From Trebonia sp963734665 (GTDB lineage Bacteria; Actinomycetota; Actinomycetes; Streptosporangiales; Streptosporangiaceae), in contig CAVTIR010000007.1 of NCBI GenBank assembly GCA_963734665.1, positions 310,001 to 374,000 on the forward strand: 64,000 nucleotides of DNA, written 5' to 3'. The stretch's first letter is position 1. The number at the start of each line of letters is the position of its first letter. Below the pieces are notes generated by a model. The model was not told where the DNA came from, did not search any database, and saw only the letters and a program-made list of their open reading frames with translations. The position numbers were made by a program, and so were the translations under genes. This document shows positions 42,285 to 50,654 of the stretch, piece by piece.

Positions 42285-45218
42285 ATGACCGATCCGCGAA
42301 ACGCTCATCCTGGCTCCTTTGGAACATCCGGATACGGTGCCGAGGCCGGGGAGGAGACCCGGTTGACGCCCGAGTCCGGAAGGACCAGCGTCAGGCCGAA
42401 TAGGCCTGGCGCGGCAAGTCCGGCGGGCTGGTTCCCGTCGCCGGCCGGGGAAGCGGCCCCCCCGGTCCGGCACAGGGAGCCAGCCCGCTCGGATGCGCCC
42501 TACAACGTGGAGACCAGGCCGACCTCGATGTACCGGGTCCCCTGGCGGTCACCCCGCCCCGAGAGCGCGCGGTACCCCCTGGGGACACCCCGGACTCCGG
42601 CGGGCCCCTTGCGTACCCCCGAGCCCCCCGCAGCCCGTCCCCGCCGCGGCATGCCCAGCGACTCCGCTTCCCGGGGGACGCCCCCGGACCCCCGGGCGAG
42701 TGCACCCGACTCGCGGTGGCCGTCGCTTACCCGGCAGGGACCTCGGCACATTCCCGTGGTCGGTCCGACGGAAGCGCTGCGCGGCCGGGCCGGCGGCCCC
42801 GGAGTAGACGTGCCGCCCGGCGCGGTCCCCGGCCTCCTCGGCCACGGCCGCCAGTCCGGCTGGCAACTCGCCCAGCGTGTCTGGCAAGATTCCGGCGTCA
42901 GCTGGGAGGACACCCCGTCCCAGGCAGCCGACCCCTATGCACCCGCCGACTACGCCGCCGACCTGTATTCAGCCGCCCCGTACGCGGCTGGCTCTTCTTA
43001 TGCGCCCAACCCGTACACGGCCGGTCCCTATGCGCCTGACCCGTACGAGGCTGACCCGGCCCCGGCCGACCAGTACGAACGGCACCGCCCAGTAGGAATG
43101 TCCAGCCTGGACGCCCGGCGCCCCTTGTCCGCAGCTGACCCGCCGGCGCCCGCTCCCGCGTCCGCGCCTGATCCAGCCGATGCAAAGCCAATCGAGCCGC
43201 ACCGGGCCGGCAGGCGCGAAGCCGACGCTGACCCGGCCGAGCAGCACGCGCCCGCCCCGCGCGGCGGCCCAACAGGCCGCTCCCTGACCGATCCGCATCC
43301 GACCCGTCCAGACCTGCCAGTCCTCCCGGCGTCCGCCGACTCCCGGCTCGGGCTGGGACCGTGGCCCGTCCAATCCGGCGAGCCGGCAGAGCCCGAAGAT
43401 CGCGGCCTAACAGACCGGGATCTCAGGGACCTGGATCTCACCGGTCGGGGGGTCGGCGAGCGAGGGCTGGCAGAGCAGGGGGTCCGTGACCAGCAGCCCG
43501 CATGGCTCGCGGAGTGGAATGTCGACGAGGAGCAGGTCGCGTCGCCGGCGCCGCCGCTGCCCAGGCGCGTCCGGCGCCCAGACGCGCGCTGGAACGAGTA
43601 CCCGCCCGGTTTCCCCGGCAGGTCCGGGCCCGATAGCCGGACCGGTCAGGCGCCGCCGCTCCCGGCCCAGGCGTTCGCGCCATCTTCGCCGTTCGCCCCG
43701 TCCTCACCCTTCGCGCCGTCTCCGGCGTTCGCCTCGCTTCCGTCGTACAAGGCGGCCAAGCCGTCCGGCGCGCCCCCGGTGTTCGACGGAGCCCAGGCGT
43801 TCACATCGCTTCCGCTGAGCGCCCCGGTCGCCTCGCCCGCGCCGCCCGCGCCGTCCGCGCCGCCCTTGGGCGAGTCCGACGAGCTGTTCCGCGCGTGGCA
43901 GGGATCGGTCAGGGAAGCCGCCACCCGGCGCCCCTGGTCCACCCGTCGGCCGGCGCCACGCCGCAGGCGCGGCTGGCAAGTCGCCAAGATCGGCGTGCCC
44001 GCCGCGGTCATCGTTACCGTCGGAGCCGGCGCGCTGATGATGCTGACCGGCCGTGCCAACGAGATGCTCGCCGAACGGGGGAGCACCGGGCCGCTTTCCT
44101 CGGGGCAGCCAGCAAGCGGGGCGGCCGCCTTGGGACAGGCGAGCACGCCCCCCGCGCGGGCGGGCGTCGGCACCACCAGCATGACACTGGCTGGATACCC
44201 AGCCGAGCAAGGCACGGTGGGGGTCGCGGCGATGTGGTCGGCCGGCGGCACCACCATGGCCGTCGGCTACGCGGACGGTCACCCGGCTGTGTGGCGGCAT
44301 GCCGCCGACGGCACCTGGTCCCTGGTGTCAGCCGCCGTCCTCGGCGCAGTGACGGGGCACCTGACGTCGGTCGCCCAGGGTCCGTCCGGCTGGATCGCCG
44401 TCGGGTCGGTGAATGAGAACGGGACGGTTGAGCCAGCGGTCTTCGGGTCAGCCGACGGGGTGACCTGGCAGACGATGACCGCCTTGACCGCCCTCGCCGG
44501 CAGCGACGCCCAGTTCCTCGGCGTCGCCGCCGGCCCCGGCGGCTACCTGGTCGTGGGCAAGCAGGGGACTGGCAGCCAGGCGTCCGTTGCCCTGTGGTGG
44601 TCAGCGGACTTGAAGAACTGGGTGAATGGCGACACCAGCGGGCCCCCTGGCTCGTTCGCCGACGCTGCGGTCGCCGTGAACGACGGCTTCGTCGCGGTCG
44701 GCTCGGAGAACAACTGTCACACGATCTGGACCTCCGTGGACGGCCAGCATTGGACCGCGCACGACCTTGCCAAGCCGTCCGGTGCGACCACCGCGATCCT
44801 CCTCTCGGTCGCGGCCGGCGAGGGCGGCCGCTTCGTGGCGGCGGGCTTCGCCACCAACAGCGCCGGCGACCTCCCGATCGTGGTGACCTCCGCCGACGAC
44901 GGCGCCCACGTGACCCAGGTCGTCCTCAGTGCCCCGGGTGGCCAGGCCACGGTCACCGCCGTAACCGCCGCGAGCGACGGCTTCGTCGCCGTGGGCCTGG
45001 CCGGCCCAGCCGACGCGCAGCATGCCGTCACGTGGACCTCCCCGGACGGCCTCACCTGGTCGCCGGCCACCCCGCTCCAGGCAGCGGGCACCGCCGAGGT
45101 CACGGCCCTAGCCACGACGACCACCCCAGGCACCGGCAAGTCAGGCACCGGCACGACAGTAACGGCCACCGCCCAGCACGGCGCGACCTCAGCCCTCCTA
45201 ACGGTCCCGGCCCCCTAA
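42285..45218 (+). CDS. Large Pro-rich single-pass membrane protein with beta-propeller-like ectodomain
   Basis: 977 aa, unrecognised. Residues 1-560 are disordered, Pro/Ala/Asp/Tyr/Arg-rich, with degenerate YAPDPYTAGPYAPDPYEADP-like repeats (about 220-265) and SPFAPSS repeats (about 465-480). A basic patch (RRPAPRRRRGWQVAK) precedes one membrane helix (IGVPAAVIVTVGAGALMML, about 570-590). Residues 625-977 are extracellular and contain repeated blades: TMAVGYADGHPAVWR, GWIAVGSVNENG, GYLVVGKQGTG, GFVAVGSENNCHTIWTS, RFVAAGFATNSAGD, GFVAVGLAG, each followed by W-x-S and W motifs (e.g. ADGVTWQTM; SPDGLTWSP). The pattern of about six to seven blades resembles sialidase/BNR-like propellers. A cytosolic interaction tail and a ligand-sensing or adhesion ectodomain are inferred. 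Confidence 0.7.
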   Translation: MTDPRNAHPGSFGTSGYGAEAGEETRLTPESGRTSVRPNRPGAASPAGWFPSPAGEAAPPVRHREPARSDAPYNVETRPTSMYRVPWRSPRPESARYPLGTPRTPAGPLRTPEPPAARPRRGMPSDSASRGTPPDPRASAPDSRWPSLTRQGPRHIPVVGPTEALRGRAGGPGVDVPPGAVPGLLGHGRQSGWQLAQRVWQDSGVSWEDTPSQAADPYAPADYAADLYSAAPYAAGSSYAPNPYTAGPYAPDPYEADPAPADQYERHRPVGMSSLDARRPLSAADPPAPAPASAPDPADAKPIEPHRAGRREADADPAEQHAPAPRGGPTGRSLTDPHPTRPDLPVLPASADSRLGLGPWPVQSGEPAEPEDRGLTDRDLRDLDLTGRGVGERGLAEQGVRDQQPAWLAEWNVDEEQVASPAPPLPRRVRRPDARWNEYPPGFPGRSGPDSRTGQAPPLPAQAFAPSSPFAPSSPFAPSPAFASLPSYKAAKPSGAPPVFDGAQAFTSLPLSAPVASPAPPAPSAPPLGESDELFRAWQGSVREAATRRPWSTRRPAPRRRRGWQVAKIGVPAAVIVTVGAGALMMLTGRANEMLAERGSTGPLSSGQPASGAAALGQASTPPARAGVGTTSMTLAGYPAEQGTVGVAAMWSAGGTTMAVGYADGHPAVWRHAADGTWSLVSAAVLGAVTGHLTSVAQGPSGWIAVGSVNENGTVEPAVFGSADGVTWQTMTALTALAGSDAQFLGVAAGPGGYLVVGKQGTGSQASVALWWSADLKNWVNGDTSGPPGSFADAAVAVNDGFVAVGSENNCHTIWTSVDGQHWTAHDLAKPSGATTAILLSVAAGEGGRFVAAGFATNSAGDLPIVVTSADDGAHVTQVVLSAPGGQATVTAVTAASDGFVAVGLAGPADAQHAVTWTSPDGLTWSPATPLQAAGTAEVTALATTTTPGTGKSGTGTTVTATAQHGATSALLTVPAP

Positions 45219-45246
45219 GCACCCGCCCTCCTGGTCGGCCCAACGA

Positions 45247-45294
45247 GCCAAGTGCGCTAAGGCCGGCAAGAGTGAGCCCGAATGCGCACAAGGC
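45247..45294. repeat. Dispersed palindrome R2, copy 2
   Basis: GCCAAGTGCGC (45247-45257) and GCGCACAAGGC (45284-45294); two mismatches in the arms versus copy 1, but the 29 bases 45261-45289 are identical. Located 28 bp past the stop of the 977-aa gene; next to it GCTGGCGTGGCGGC-like direct repeats (45296-45334). Confidence 0.8.
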
Positions 45295-45392
45295 TCACTG
45301 GCGTGGCGGCCCTTCCGGCTCGCTGGCGTGGCGGCGAACGCCCTCGATAGAAGCGCCCGAAAGTGCAACCGGGCGCGAGCCGGGCGGCGGGA

Positions 45393-46793
45393 TCAGGAGA
45401 GCGGGACGCCGTTGATTGAGGCGTCCAGGATTTCGGCCGTGTGGGCGGTCCGCAGCGAAACGCCCCTGTCCGCGAGCTCTGACGAGATCTGCAGCGTGCA
45501 CCCCGGGTTGGCCGAGATGAGCAGCGACGCCCCGGAGGCGACCACCGAGTCCGCCTTCCGTGACCCGAACTCGCGCGCGGCGTCCGGCTGGAGCAGGTTG
45601 TAGACGCCGGCAGAACCGCAGCACACCCCGGCGTCCCGGAGTTCCACCAGCTCAAGCTCGGGGATGCCGCGCAGCAGCGCACGCGGCGCTGCGGTGATCC
45701 GCTGCGCGTGCCCCAGGTGGCAGGCGTCGTGATAGGCCGCCCGCAAGGCGACCGGATGCCGCTCCGCGACCGGACCGAGCGCGTCGAGGAACTCCGTGAG
45801 GTCCCGCACCTTAGCCGACAGCGCCGCGGCCCGCTCCGCCCATGAAGGAGAGTCAGCGAACAGCCGCTCGTACTCCTTCATCGCCGACCCGCACCCCGCC
45901 GAGTTGACGACGATCGCGTCGACGCCCGCCGCCTCGAACGTCTCGATGGTCCGCTGCGCGAACCTGACGGCCTCGGCCGCCCGCCCGGAGTGCAGCGACA
46001 GCGCCCCGCAGCACCCCTGTGAACGCGGGATGATCACGTCGCATCCCTCCGCGGCGAGAACCCGCGCGGTCGCCGCGTTGACCCGGGGGAAGAACACCGA
46101 CTGGACGCACCCGGTTAGCATGCCGACCACGGCCCGCCGCTCACCGCGCGCCGCCACCCGAGACGGAAACCGCCCGGCAGGCAGCGGCCGGGACGCGGGC
46201 GGCGCGAGCCGTAGCGCCTGCTCGGCGGCGGGAGAGACTCGCCCGACCAGTCCCATCCGGGCGATCAGCCGGTCCGCCCCGGTCCGCTGCAGCGCACGCA
46301 GCGGCGCGGTCGCCACCCGTAGCCGCTTCGGGTAGGGGAACAGCGCGAAGATCCCCGCTCGCGTCAGCCGGTCGCGCAGCGGCCGCCGCGCCTCGGCCAG
46401 CGCTCCGCCGGGCGCGACCCCCGCCGGCCCGATGCCATCAGAGCCCTCGTCCGAAGGCGCAGCGTCGGCCGCCTCGGTCCACTCGCGCGCCGCCTCGATG
46501 ATCTGGTCGTACTGCACCCCGGACGGGCAGGCGGTCATGCACGCCATGCACCCCAGGCACCGGTCGAAGTGCTCACCCGCCGCAGGCGTAAGCGGCGCCC
46601 CGTCAAGCAACTGACTCACCAGGTAGATCCGCCCGCGCGGCGAGTCCATCTCCTCGCCCCACAGCGAGTACGTCGGACAGGCAGGCAGGCAGAACCCGCA
46701 ATGCACACAGTCCTTCACCGCCGAACGAACGCGTTCCTCCGCCCCGTCCGTCCCATGACCCGCCAGCAGTTCCGGCACCACTTCGTCGCTCAT
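45393..46793 (-). CDS. glcF: Glycolate oxidase iron-sulfur subunit GlcF
   Basis: 466 aa. Two 4Fe-4S motifs: Cys29/32/35/39 and Cys79/82/85/89; then CCG-type domains (SQGCCGALSLHSG; DAGVCCGSAGVYN) as in lactate/glycolate oxidoreductases. Membrane-associated electron outlet from GlcD/GlcE. Last gene of the D-E-F set and read leftwards. 118 bp separate it from glcE. Lactate-utilising LldE-type subunits are shorter, so GlcF is favoured. Confidence 0.88.
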   Translation of the reverse strand: MSDEVVPELLAGHGTDGAEERVRSAVKDCVHCGFCLPACPTYSLWGEEMDSPRGRIYLVSQLLDGAPLTPAAGEHFDRCLGCMACMTACPSGVQYDQIIEAAREWTEAADAAPSDEGSDGIGPAGVAPGGALAEARRPLRDRLTRAGIFALFPYPKRLRVATAPLRALQRTGADRLIARMGLVGRVSPAAEQALRLAPPASRPLPAGRFPSRVAARGERRAVVGMLTGCVQSVFFPRVNAATARVLAAEGCDVIIPRSQGCCGALSLHSGRAAEAVRFAQRTIETFEAAGVDAIVVNSAGCGSAMKEYERLFADSPSWAERAAALSAKVRDLTEFLDALGPVAERHPVALRAAYHDACHLGHAQRITAAPRALLRGIPELELVELRDAGVCCGSAGVYNLLQPDAAREFGSRKADSVVASGASLLISANPGCTLQISSELADRGVSLRTAHTAEILDASINGVPLS

Positions 46794-46911
46794 TCAAGAT
46801 CCCTTACAGCACTTCGGAAGACCGGCCACCAGCGATCCGGCGGCCGGGGTGGAACTGATCCCTGACGCGAAGCGGACCGATGGGCGATCCCAGGGCGCAA
46901 GACGGCATTGG

Positions 46912-48357
46912 TCAGATCCCGTCGGGGAAGCGGCCGGGTGACATCCGGTGCCCAGGATCGAACTGGTCCTTGACGGCCCGCATGAGCGCCAGCCCCGGCA
47001 CCGTCCCGTTCATCCCGCCCCACCCGGCAAGCTCCGCGCGAACCAGAGCAGGGGCGGCGAGCACGACAACCGCCCCCCGTTCCCCGGCAACCGCCCCGCG
47101 CAGCGCGGTCACGAACCGCGCCACGGCAACGGCCCCGGCGCCGGCCGCCCTACCTTCCGGTTCGTTCGCTCTTTCGGCCTCGGCAGAAGCGCTCGTTTGC
47201 GCAATCGACCCGGAAGGGCCGCCGGGGTGAACCCGGACATAGAGGACGCCCGCGCCGGCGGAGCCCTCGACTGCCGGGGACACGCCCGACTTGCGGGCCG
47301 CCGCCTCGATCGCGTCGAGGACGCGGGCGAGCGCGGAGACCCAGAACGACACCCGGATCAAAGTCTCCCCGGGAGCGGCCTGCGGCGCCCCCGGCCACCA
47401 GGGCGGCGCCTCTGTCGAGACCTCGCCGTTGCCGAGCAGGCCGGCCATCCGTATCGAGCGGGCTTCGATACCGTCGACTGACCCCTCAAGCAGGACGCCG
47501 ACCCGGATCGACCCGCCCGGCTCGGTGCGGGACAGTTCGACAGCGGAGGAGACGAGCGGCGAGTTCGCCGCCGCCGCGACCGCCTCGCACGCGACCGAGG
47601 CGGCGACATACTCGGCGGTGACATACGCGCGGGCGAGCGGCAGCGGGTGCAGCCGGAACGTTACCTCCGTGATGAGGCCCAGGGTCCCGGCCGACCCGGC
47701 GAACAGCTTGCCGAGGTCGTAGCCGGCGACGTTCTTGACGACCTTCCCGCCGGACTTCGCGACGGTCCCGTCGGCCCGTACCATCTTGATCCCGATCAGC
47801 AGGTCACGCGGGGTCCCGTAACGCAGCCGCCGCGGCCCGGCGAGCCCGGACGCGACGATCCCGCCGACGGTCGCGTCGCCGGGAACGTCGAGCGCGATCT
47901 CCTGCCCGGCCTGCGCGAGCATGGCCGCGACGTCAGCCATCCGCGCCCCGGCCTGCACCCGCGCGACGAGATCCCCGGCCGCGTGCTCCACCACGCCGGA
48001 CATCCGCGACATGTCAATGACCAGGTCGCACCGCGAGGCCGGGATCCCCCACGAGAGCCGCGACCCGCCCCCGCGCACCACGACAGCCAGCTCATGCTCG
48101 GCCGCCACCCGCATAACGGCGGCCGCCTCTTCCGTCGACCCCGGCGCCGCCACGAATGCAGGCACCGGCCTGCCTGGCGTTTGCCCAGGCCTGGAAGCTT
48201 CCGCCCCACCCATCACTTGGTCCCCGTCAGTGACTCGAGCACCGTTCGCCTCGCTGGCCGGGTCAGCCCCGCCAACCGCGTCAGCACCGTTGCCCTCGCG
48301 GACCTCAGCACATGCGGCGAGCAGGTCCTTCCGCAGGATGTCCAGGTCCACGCTCAC
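46912..48357 (-). CDS. glcE: Glycolate oxidase FAD-binding subunit GlcE
   Basis: 481 aa from GTG 48357. FAD-binding PCMH fold: AFVAAPGSTEEAAAVMRVAA, VVRGGGSRLSWGIPASRCDL, GDATVGGIVASGLAGPRRLR and VKSGGKVVKNVAGYDLGKLF, typical for GlcE. Works with GlcD and GlcF to oxidise glycolate to glyoxylate. N-terminal region carries a ~50-residue Ala/Asp/Gly insertion. A 352-base spacer with repeats R1 and R3 separates it from glcD, unusually wide for this operon. Confidence 0.88.
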   Translation of the reverse strand: MSVDLDILRKDLLAACAEVREGNGADAVGGADPASEANGARVTDGDQVMGGAEASRPGQTPGRPVPAFVAAPGSTEEAAAVMRVAAEHELAVVVRGGGSRLSWGIPASRCDLVIDMSRMSGVVEHAAGDLVARVQAGARMADVAAMLAQAGQEIALDVPGDATVGGIVASGLAGPRRLRYGTPRDLLIGIKMVRADGTVAKSGGKVVKNVAGYDLGKLFAGSAGTLGLITEVTFRLHPLPLARAYVTAEYVAASVACEAVAAAANSPLVSSAVELSRTEPGGSIRVGVLLEGSVDGIEARSIRMAGLLGNGEVSTEAPPWWPGAPQAAPGETLIRVSFWVSALARVLDAIEAAARKSGVSPAVEGSAGAGVLYVRVHPGGPSGSIAQTSASAEAERANEPEGRAAGAGAVAVARFVTALRGAVAGERGAVVVLAAPALVRAELAGWGGMNGTVPGLALMRAVKDQFDPGHRMSPGRFPDGI

Positions 48358-48709
48358 CGCAACCTCCTAGCAGCCGCCATCACGCCGACTTCAACTGTCA
48401 CCCGAACACCGGCCCTCACTGCCCGTGCGCCGCCTCTGGGCCTGGCGGCTGTGGCTGGAACCGGGCATACCGGGCAGCCCGCGACGCGAGACAGGGATAG
48501 TGGATCGCTGTGCACGCTATCGGGTGCACAGCGATCCACTATCTTGGTGCCCGCCCGAAAGAGCCGTGGCGACGTCCGGCGGGGTGGGGAAATGTCTCTT
48601 TCGCCCAATGGCTGGGGCCGGGAGGTCAGCCTCGAAACCTGCCCGTTGTCAATGAGCCCGATAGATCGGGTGGGCGGGGGAGAGCAAGCCGAATCCGTTC
48701 GGGATCTCA
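48358..48709. other. Spacer between glcD and glcE
   Basis: 352 bases, no gene. It consists mainly of R1 copy B (48470-48607) and R3 copy e (48675-48716, ending within the last codons of glcD). Nothing else recognised. Confidence 0.6.
48470..48607 (+). repeat. Dispersed hairpin element R1, copy B
   Basis: Perfect 20-bp stem: arm 48496-48515 and arm 48524-48543, loop GCTATCGG. Both arms differ from copy A at three positions and each change is matched on the partner arm (A-T for G-C, C-G for T-A, A-T for C-G), so pairing is kept. Flanks 48470-48492 and 48544-48607 align with copy A. Confidence 0.85.
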
Positions 48710-48716
48710 TCAGAAA
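48675..48716 (-). repeat. Dispersed repeat R3, copy e
   Basis: Minus strand: GAGATCCCGAACGGATTCGG, then CTTGCTCTCCCC. It matches copy d (51950-51990) in the segment CGAACGGRWTCGGCTTRCTC. It overlaps the 3' end of glcD. Confidence 0.6.
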
Positions 48717-50206
48717 ATCTCCGCGCCGCTCGCCGCGGCGGGCCGCGGACCGCGGTGGTGACCAGGGACCTCTCCGCAAAGGCGCGGGGTCGGGAAGATC
48801 TTGCCCGGGTTGCACAGCGAGGCCGGGTCGAAGGCGCACCGGACGAGCTGCATGGTGTCCAGGTCCTCCGCGCTGAACATTTTCGGCATATATCGGGATT
48901 TATCCACCCCAACGCCGTGCTCACCCGTGATCGAACCGCCGTACTCGATGCATGCGTCGAGGATGGCCCCGGAGACCACTTCCGCCCGTTCCGCCTCACC
49001 GGGCACGGCGTCGTTGTAGAGCACCAGCGGGTGCAGGTTCCCGTCGCCGGCGTGGAAGACGTTCGCGACGCGGATGCCCGACTCCGCCGACAGCTTGGCG
49101 ATCCGGGCGAGGACGTCGCCGAGCGCGGTGCGCGGGACGACGCCGTCCTGGACGATGTAGGCGGGGGAGAGGCGCCCGACCGCGGCGAACGCGGACTTGC
49201 GGCCGGCCCAGATCCCGGCCCGCTCAGCCGGGTCGTCAGCCGCCCGGATTTCCCGTGCGCCCGCTTGCTCGCAGATGGCGCGGACGGTCGCGAGTTCCGC
49301 CTCGACTTCGGCGGCGGGGCCGTCCAGTTCCACCAGCAGGACCGCTGACGCGCCCTCCGGGTAGCCGCAGTGCACGGCGGCCTCGGCCGCCTCGATGGAC
49401 AGCGCGTCCATCATCTCGATCGCGGCCGGCACGATGCCCGCGGCGATGATGTCGGTGACCGCGCGCCCGCCGGCCTCCAGGGAGTCGTAAGCGGCGAGGA
49501 CGAGGTGCACGGCTTCAGCCGCCGGGGTCAGCTTGACGACGATCTTGGTGACGATGCCGAGCGTGCCCTCAGACCCGGTGAACGCGCCGAGCAGGTCGTA
49601 ACCATCAGCGACGCCCGTGCCGTCGCCGAGCCAGGTGAGCTCGCCGCCGGGCGTGACGATCTCGAGCCCGAGCACGTGGTTGACCGTGAACCCGTGCTTA
49701 AGGCAGTGCGCGCCGCCGGAGTTCTCCGCGACGTTCCCGCCTACGGAGCAGACGACCTGGCTGGACGGGTCCGGCGCGTAGAAGAGTCCGTACGGCGATG
49801 CGGCCTGGGTCACCGACAGGTTCGTCACGCCGGGCTCGACGACCGCGCGGCGCGAGACCGGGTCGATCTCAAGGACGCGTCGCATCCGCGACAGGACGAT
49901 GAGCACGCCCTCAGCGTGCGGCACCGCGCCGCCGGACAGGCCGGTACCGCTGCCGCGCGCCACGAACGGCACGCCGGCCGAAGCGCAGACCCGGACGACG
50001 GCCGCGACCTCGGCGGCGCTCTCTGGCAGCACGACGAGCGCGGGCACTGTGCGGTGCGATGTCAGCCCGTCGCACTCGTATGTCCGCAGCTCAAGCGGGT
50101 CGGTGAGCACGTCGGACGCGCCGCAGATCTCCCGCATCTTCGCTGCCAGCATCGCCGCCCTTGATGACGAGGGCCTGGGGATGGATCGCTTAGCAGTGTC
50201 GACCAT
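48710..50206 (-). CDS. glcD: Glycolate oxidase FAD-linked subunit GlcD
   Basis: 498 aa from ATG 50206. Oxidises glycolate (or D-lactate) to glyoxylate with FAD. PCMH domain: PFVARGSGTGLSGGAVPHAE, CSVGGNVAENSGGAHCLKHG, GDGTGVADGYDLLGAFTGSE; the C-terminal cap contains NVFHAGDGNLHPLVLYND and GSITGEHGVGVDKS. First gene of the leftward glcDEF set. The broken malate synthase tail just upstream would have used its product glyoxylate. Confidence 0.93.
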   Translation of the reverse strand: MVDTAKRSIPRPSSSRAAMLAAKMREICGASDVLTDPLELRTYECDGLTSHRTVPALVVLPESAAEVAAVVRVCASAGVPFVARGSGTGLSGGAVPHAEGVLIVLSRMRRVLEIDPVSRRAVVEPGVTNLSVTQAASPYGLFYAPDPSSQVVCSVGGNVAENSGGAHCLKHGFTVNHVLGLEIVTPGGELTWLGDGTGVADGYDLLGAFTGSEGTLGIVTKIVVKLTPAAEAVHLVLAAYDSLEAGGRAVTDIIAAGIVPAAIEMMDALSIEAAEAAVHCGYPEGASAVLLVELDGPAAEVEAELATVRAICEQAGAREIRAADDPAERAGIWAGRKSAFAAVGRLSPAYIVQDGVVPRTALGDVLARIAKLSAESGIRVANVFHAGDGNLHPLVLYNDAVPGEAERAEVVSGAILDACIEYGGSITGEHGVGVDKSRYMPKMFSAEDLDTMQLVRCAFDPASLCNPGKIFPTPRLCGEVPGHHRGPRPAAASGAEIF

Positions 50207-50233
50207 GAGGCGTGCCCCTTCCTACGGCATGCG

Positions 50234-50395
50234 AACGCATCGGGCAGCGTCAGGAACTCCGCGAAGGAGTCCGCCAGCGCCACCTGGCTGAACAGCGCGA
50301 CAGCATGCCCGTACCTCGCCGTGTCCAAACTCTCGGTGGGCGAGCTCTTGGATCTTTACGAGTTCCTCATCGATCATGCGCTCGACCACGTCCCT
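50234..50395 (-). pseudogene. Malate synthase C-terminal remnant
   Basis: Minus strand, two frames in succession: VVERMIDEELVKIQELAHRE (about 50392-50330), then ARYGHAVALFSQVALADSFA and EFLTLP (50319-50234). Together they are the end of malate synthase A, which ends in a similar EFLTLPAY. A frameshift separates them and nothing upstream of 50400 is homologous, so it is dead. Malate synthase condenses glyoxylate with acetyl-CoA, matching the glycolate oxidase next door. Confidence 0.6.
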
Positions 50396-50654
50396 TTGTC
50401 ACGAGCGGGCGGCCCAGGCATAGTGAGCTCCTCCCAGCTACCGTGAACCCATCGTAGGCCGCGGCCAGGGGATCGCACGAGGCAGGAGACGCCGCGTTGA
50501 CGGAGGCCACAGGCGCTTAGCACAGGGGCCACGCACAGGGGGAGGCAGGCCGCGGCGGGAATTCGACGGAATACGGCTATGGTAAGATTATTAATCTCGC
50601 CAGGCATAAAAAAGGCCGGTGGACGCACCGACTCTCAGGAGTATATCAACCATT

